From the NCBI RefSeq assembly GCF_002752635.1, contig NZ_AYTW01000006.1:1-64000 (forward strand): a DNA stretch of 64,000 nucleotides, in the 5' to 3' direction. Origin of the DNA: Mesotoga sp. Brook.08.105.5.1. Its GTDB lineage: Bacteria > Thermotogota > Thermotogae > Petrotogales > Kosmotogaceae. Shown here one piece after another: positions 62,778 through 64,000 of this stretch (position 1 is the stretch's first letter; each line of letters opens with the position of its first letter). The notes beneath the pieces were generated by a model. That model was not told the DNA's origin and searched no databases. It saw only the letters and a list, made by a program, of their open reading frames with translations. The position numbers and the translations under genes are program-made.

Positions 62778-63665
62778 TTGAAAGGAATCTGGGTTCTCTT
62801 TGTTATCTTCATTATTATTGTGGCTTTGGGTGCTTTCTTGAACATCTACTTTCTCAGGCAGTTTGGCGACGAAATGGTTTCGAGTCTCAGCACAAAGGAA
62901 ATAGAGAACAAACTTCAAACTATGTCTGAAAGAGTTTCCCAGCTCAACATGAATCTCGACTCCCTCTCTTCGTTTGAAGTGAGACAGGATCTTTCGAAGA
63001 TAATCACTGATTTTCAGGGGATAATTACGAGCCTGAACTCTGTCTCGGCTGCAGTTAGCAGTTCTTCAGTTCTGGACTCATTGACAAATCTCTCAAATGA
63101 TATGCAAAACATTCGGAATCAGCTCGCTTCACTGGACAGAAGAGAGACTGTAGACTACTCGACCCAGATAGAGGGAATAAGAGGAAAGATTGTCTCTCTT
63201 GAGTGGCAGGTGGAAGAGCTCAAGACGCTTGTAGAATCCAGTATGGTTGATGTCAAAAACGCCGTTTCGGGAACAGTTGTCTCTAACAGTCCTCGGAGTG
63301 TATTTTACGAGGAAGAGGTTGGAAAAGGCGTTCGAATAAGAATTGAATCTGGCTTCAAAGGAAGTAGCATTATCCATGACAGCGATATCCTTATGATTTT
63401 GAACGAAATATACGCTTTGAGAGCTACGAAGATTTCGTTAAATGGGAAGAGAGTATTACCATATACATACGTACGCTGCGTTGGGGCAACTGTTATAATA
63501 GATGGTGAGCCAACTCAAATTACGCCAATAGTTATTGAGGTGTTGGGCGATTACGATTATCTTGTATCCGGTCTGGGTCTCTTGAAGGAGTTTTTCAAGG
63601 GCAGGGAGATTGACATGACTTTTCTGCCTCTTGAGTTTATTACCATTCCCGCGGGAGGGGGTTGA
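62778..63665 (+). CDS. DUF881 family membrane-anchored coiled-coil protein
   Basis: A 295-residue protein with one N-terminal membrane segment (WVLFVIFIIIVALGAFLNIY), a long coiled coil (about 35-160) and a C-terminal DUF881 domain recognisable from the phrases HDSDILMILNEIYALRATKI, SLNGKRVLPYTYVRCVGATV, IDGEPTQITPIVIEVLGD. In Firmicutes such proteins (YlxW/YlxX) lie near division genes; their role is unknown. TTG at 62778 has GGAG eight bases upstream, whereas GTG at 62769 has none. Confidence 0.78.
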   Translation: MKGIWVLFVIFIIIVALGAFLNIYFLRQFGDEMVSSLSTKEIENKLQTMSERVSQLNMNLDSLSSFEVRQDLSKIITDFQGIITSLNSVSAAVSSSSVLDSLTNLSNDMQNIRNQLASLDRRETVDYSTQIEGIRGKIVSLEWQVEELKTLVESSMVDVKNAVSGTVVSNSPRSVFYEEEVGKGVRIRIESGFKGSSIIHDSDILMILNEIYALRATKISLNGKRVLPYTYVRCVGATVIIDGEPTQITPIVIEVLGDYDYLVSGLGLLKEFFKGREIDMTFLPLEFITIPAGGG

Positions 63666-63670
63666 TTCAG

Positions 63671-64000
63671 TTGAAAAAGGTTACCCTTCTTACTCTTCTT
63701 ATACCTGTTTTCGTGCTCTTCACGGGGTGTAACTCTCCGTTCATTACTAGAGATGATTTTCTTGCAAAGATGGATGCTATTGAAGAGAAGATTGACTCTA
63801 TTGCTCTTAGTCAAAGGAAGATAGTTGAGCTTGAAGATGCTGTACAGGAGCTTGCCTTTCGCATAAACTTTGTTCAAGCAATAGAGCCCACCTATACAGG
63901 CTATGATGAGCTTGAAGCGCTGAGAGCAGAACTTCAGATAATAAAGAATATGCTTGCTGAATCGGTTATAGACTCCGCCTCGTCTGCAGCAATCGTTAAG
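63671..64000 (+). CDS. Partial lipoprotein with coiled coil (3' end outside window)
   Basis: The frame opens at TTG 63671, with GGGAGGGGG about nine bases upstream, six bases after the DUF881 stop. It reads MKKVTLLTLLIPVFVLFTGC, a clear lipobox (Cys20), then a helical, charged stretch (DDFLAKMDAIEEKID, LEDAVQELAFRIN, ELEALRAELQIIKNML). 110 codons are visible and no stop occurs before the window edge. Probably works with the DUF881 protein; function unknown. Confidence 0.75.
   Translation, partial: MKKVTLLTLLIPVFVLFTGCNSPFITRDDFLAKMDAIEEKIDSIALSQRKIVELEDAVQELAFRINFVQAIEPTYTGYDELEALRAELQIIKNMLAESVIDSASSAAIVK

Overview
The window looks like chromosomal DNA from a member of the Thermotogota, most likely a mesophilic Mesotoga/Kosmotoga-type organism. 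This is inferred from moderate G+C, strong AGGAGG-type ribosome sites, many GTG/TTG starts, the rpsO-pnp-M16 protease order, an Opp-type transporter operon and many large PEGA/InlB-repeat lipoproteins. No database search was possible, so the genus is a guess.

Left part (1-26 kb) is mostly housekeeping. On the minus strand, read from high to low coordinates, lie proS-ftsY-rrf2-coaD-tsf, then a terminator, pyrH-eno, a terminator, the two-subunit serine dehydratase sdaAB-sdaAA, and rpsO (with its own promoter)-terminator-pnp-M16 peptidase. On the plus strand are a purine nucleoside phosphorylase and a five-gene oligopeptide/oligosaccharide ABC transporter (binding protein, terminator, two permeases, two ATPases). 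A tRNA-Val(GAC) lies between them on the minus strand. Next come priA and tmcAL, a 1.3-kb repeat-rich non-coding stretch, and miaB.

Middle part (25.8-54.6 kb) is an accessory cell-surface island: a trypsin-like protease without a signal peptide, eight intact lipoproteins, a secreted M6 metalloprotease, one broken lipoprotein gene and a DsbD/CcdA-like membrane thiol protein. Three lipoproteins end in, or consist of, cohesin-like domains. One lipoprotein and the M6 metalloprotease carry dockerin-like paired calcium loops. The M6 protease gene overlaps a cohesin-like lipoprotein gene by ATGA. A giant M30-type zinc protease sits on a PEGA/InlB stalk. A 1700-residue lipoprotein carries a Cys...Gln-x-Ala-Ile-Trp pattern like the thioester (TQXA) adhesins of Gram-positive bacteria. 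A 1350-residue lipoprotein has about 46 cysteines besides its lipidation Cys, and the DsbD-like gene lies close by. My main hypothesis is that this island builds a calcium-dependent cohesin-dockerin assembly that displays proteases on the cell surface rather than glycoside hydrolases.

Right part (54.8-64 kb) returns to housekeeping. On the minus strand lie yceD-rpmF-plsX-glmS-rsfS-rpsB and an SsuABC/TauABC-like transporter. On the plus strand are HU, a DUF881 coiled-coil membrane protein and the start of a further lipoprotein that runs off the window. rpsB and tsf are about 46 kb apart rather than adjacent. Several promoters share an extended -10 of the form TGGTAnAAT.
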